Below are positions 62,400 through 64,000 of a DNA stretch of 64,000 bases, piece after piece. The notes below the pieces were generated by a model. It had not been told where the DNA came from, ran no database searches, and saw nothing but the letters and a program-made list of their open reading frames with translations. The stretch is from Varroa destructor. Lineage: Eukaryota > Arthropoda > Arachnida > Mesostigmata > Varroidae. Numbering within the stretch: position 1 is the first letter of the stretch; the number at the start of each line of letters is the position of its first letter. Where the stretch lies: assembly GCF_002443255.2 (NCBI RefSeq), contig NW_019211456.1, positions 55,389,884 to 55,453,883 of the forward strand. The letters run 5' to 3'. The position numbers and the translations under genes were made by a program.

Positions 62400-63070
62400 C
62401 ACAACTTGTTGAACTCCAAGAAGCTAAAATTTTTCTCGCGAAGATCAAGCAAAGAGCGACAGGAATTCATTGAAAAACTACGTAAACACCCAAATCAATT
62501 TATCAGAGAGATATTCGAAAAACTGTTTTCGGAATCCGAATGTCGAAGAATCCGAAAGCGATTGAGGTTTAGAGTAGCAGCGAGTCGATTCGGGAAGAGG
62601 TTGTGGAAACTGGTGAAAGAACAACGGTGGGGAAAGCAGCGCATAGAATACAATTAGAGGCTATCCAACGATTTATTAACCAATCTCCCACAAACCAAAA
62701 AAACCTTTCCGCAGATTGCCACTAAACTTTTGCAAAGAGGTAGCATTCTGAAAAAGTGGAAAGAGTCTAGTCCGGATGCTAAAGCCTAGCAAGTCTGCCC
62801 TTCAGTCAAGGTCATATAAGCAACCTCTTTACCCTGTGTAATGGTTAAGGCATTTGAAGCCTTGAAGGAGCTGTCTAACAAATTAAGAAGGGAGAAAAAA
62901 GGGAAAAGAAGTTTACAGAGAATTAGTTCTGGTATAGAAATAGTCGATCGGCATGCTTAGCCGGACAACTGGCAGTATGGCAGATCGGATAAACAGATAT
63001 CAATTTGAATTAGCACCTAAGAAAACAGAAGTCATACTAGTATAGAGGAAAATAGTGTTAACATCAATCT
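62400..63070 (+). pseudogene. R1-like LINE ORF2 remnant
   Basis: The plus strand carries three consecutive LINE blocks. 62406-62657 encodes a basic, Arg/Lys-rich segment with RQEFIEKLRKHPNQFIREIF, resembling the endonuclease-RT linker. At 62750-62880, across frames, are WKES, then LVRMLKPSKSALQSRSYKQP, LYPV and VKAFEA, matching 'WK.alv.mLkKp.Kdp....SYRPIsLLpv..K.fE'. At 62990-63040 is INRYQFELAPKKTEVILV, the R1-type 'w..gL.LapeKTE.vll' block. The FADD motif is not found and stops intervene. Sequence between 61590 and 62400 may hold a decayed endonuclease (a start like LQIN near 61590), but that part is too weak to claim. Confidence 0.7.
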
Positions 63071-63079
63071 GGAGGAGGT

Positions 63080-64000
63080 TACTCGCCTCAATGGGAAATC
63101 CCAATTGGGCAGTGTATCAGACGCTTACTTGAAACAAAGTCTAGGCAAAACATCCTCTAAACACCGTCCAGCAGAAGTGAGCACAGCAAGTGTCGCTGCC
63201 TGGAGATTGACACCGGAAATGTAAGAGTGGTACGAGAGCGACCTTAAAAAAGTGTTTGATTTAAACCCGCATTGTCACAAGTGCTTCCAAGTGTATTCAT
63301 AGAATAGAAGCAAGAGCAAATTACTCATACATCACATGCAACGTTAGAGTGCACGACAATGCACACTTGAGGTAAGAGCGGAAGTTAGAGACTGTGATTT
63401 AAGACCGACGCCAAGGTAAACTGAATGCTTTAAGACGATAAATGCTCCGAGGAAATCTCTTAACATGTAAGGAACGTGCAGTTTAGAAAGAACAGTAACG
63501 AACAACATATAGCTAGAGAGCATAATCTCTCCTAGACCTATGTTGAATCAAAAACAAAGCACTTTATCCTCCCGGGAGTTGAAGTTCCTTACATTTTTTT
63601 CAATGCTTTCGGCAGTTTCGATCACAAAGGCAAATCTTCGGAATCACCTCTTTCCTATAATATCAAGGACTTGCTTTAACTAAAAAGTCTAGCTAGGGTG
63701 GGACTTACGTGCGGTTACTTTAATACAATTAACTCCTTATTAACAGAGGCATGGTAATCCTTTGTCAGCGCTAAAGTGTCAACTAGCGATGGCCACATGT
63801 TTATGATTATTATGGCAACCAACACGGAGATGCACATTAGCTATTCATACTACGTTAGAGTTGAAGTAGTAATAGGAAAAGCGCTTGTAGTATCTTAGGC
63901 TGTGGATTTGTTTATGTTATAGTACATTAAGATCGTTAATTTCTATAAAACGTTAAAGTCGGAATATGATAGATTTAAAACTTCAAAGAGTCATTAGATA
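63080..64000. other. Unassigned 3' end of window
   Basis: Probably the rest of the LINE for a few hundred bases, then AT-rich sequence. No open frame, RNA gene or repeat can be supported. Confidence 0.4.

Noticed and set aside
61360..62400. Possible LINE endonuclease upstream of the RT remnant at 62.4 kb
   Set aside because: Only an LQIN-like start and a basic frame (61362-61568) are visible; none of the endonuclease catalytic motifs could be followed, so it is not annotated as such.

Overview
The window is eukaryotic nuclear DNA. It has spliced protein genes with GT-AG introns, long AT-rich non-coding stretches, microsatellites, decayed mariner and LINE copies, and a 100-N assembly gap. Gene content (UBA3, RPL37A, a gamma-type syntrophin, an integrin alpha first exon), together with the transposon families and long introns, suggests an arthropod; a mite or tick is possible but is my guess. 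No prokaryotic features (operons, Shine-Dalgarno sites, CRISPR) are present.

Layout. 1-18.5 kb: no recognisable gene; simple repeats, a GC-rich patch near 17 kb, and probably intron or intergenic DNA. 18.56-18.73 kb (minus): the signal-peptide exon of an integrin alpha subunit, whose other exons must lie at lower coordinates, outside the window or unrecognised. 19-41 kb: repeat-rich and gene-poor, with LINE reverse-transcriptase remnants (about 25 kb plus; 31.3-32.0 kb minus), a 74-bp minisatellite, tRNA-derived SINE copies, a mariner transposase pseudogene (36 kb) and a dispersed repeat. 41.17-48.29 kb (plus): a complete ten-exon gene for UBA3, the catalytic subunit of the NEDD8-activating enzyme, with a GC-AG intron and a mariner-like element inside intron 7. 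50.34-50.62 kb (plus): ribosomal protein eL43 (RPL37A), intronless in its coding part. 54.07-58.17 kb (minus): gamma-syntrophin, with PDZ and PH-like exons. 58.2-64 kb: an assembly gap, a possible SINE copy and a decayed plus-strand R1-like LINE.

The genes do not form a functional cluster. UBA3 and RPL37A are housekeeping genes (neddylation and translation). Gamma-syntrophin (dystrophin-associated scaffold) and integrin alpha (matrix receptor) both belong to cell-cortex and adhesion biology, but their proximity looks incidental. I found no convincing undescribed system. The most useful second-look items are the integrin exon, the unusual introns of UBA3 and syntrophin, and a two-copy repeat whose copies share a reading frame and stop codon.
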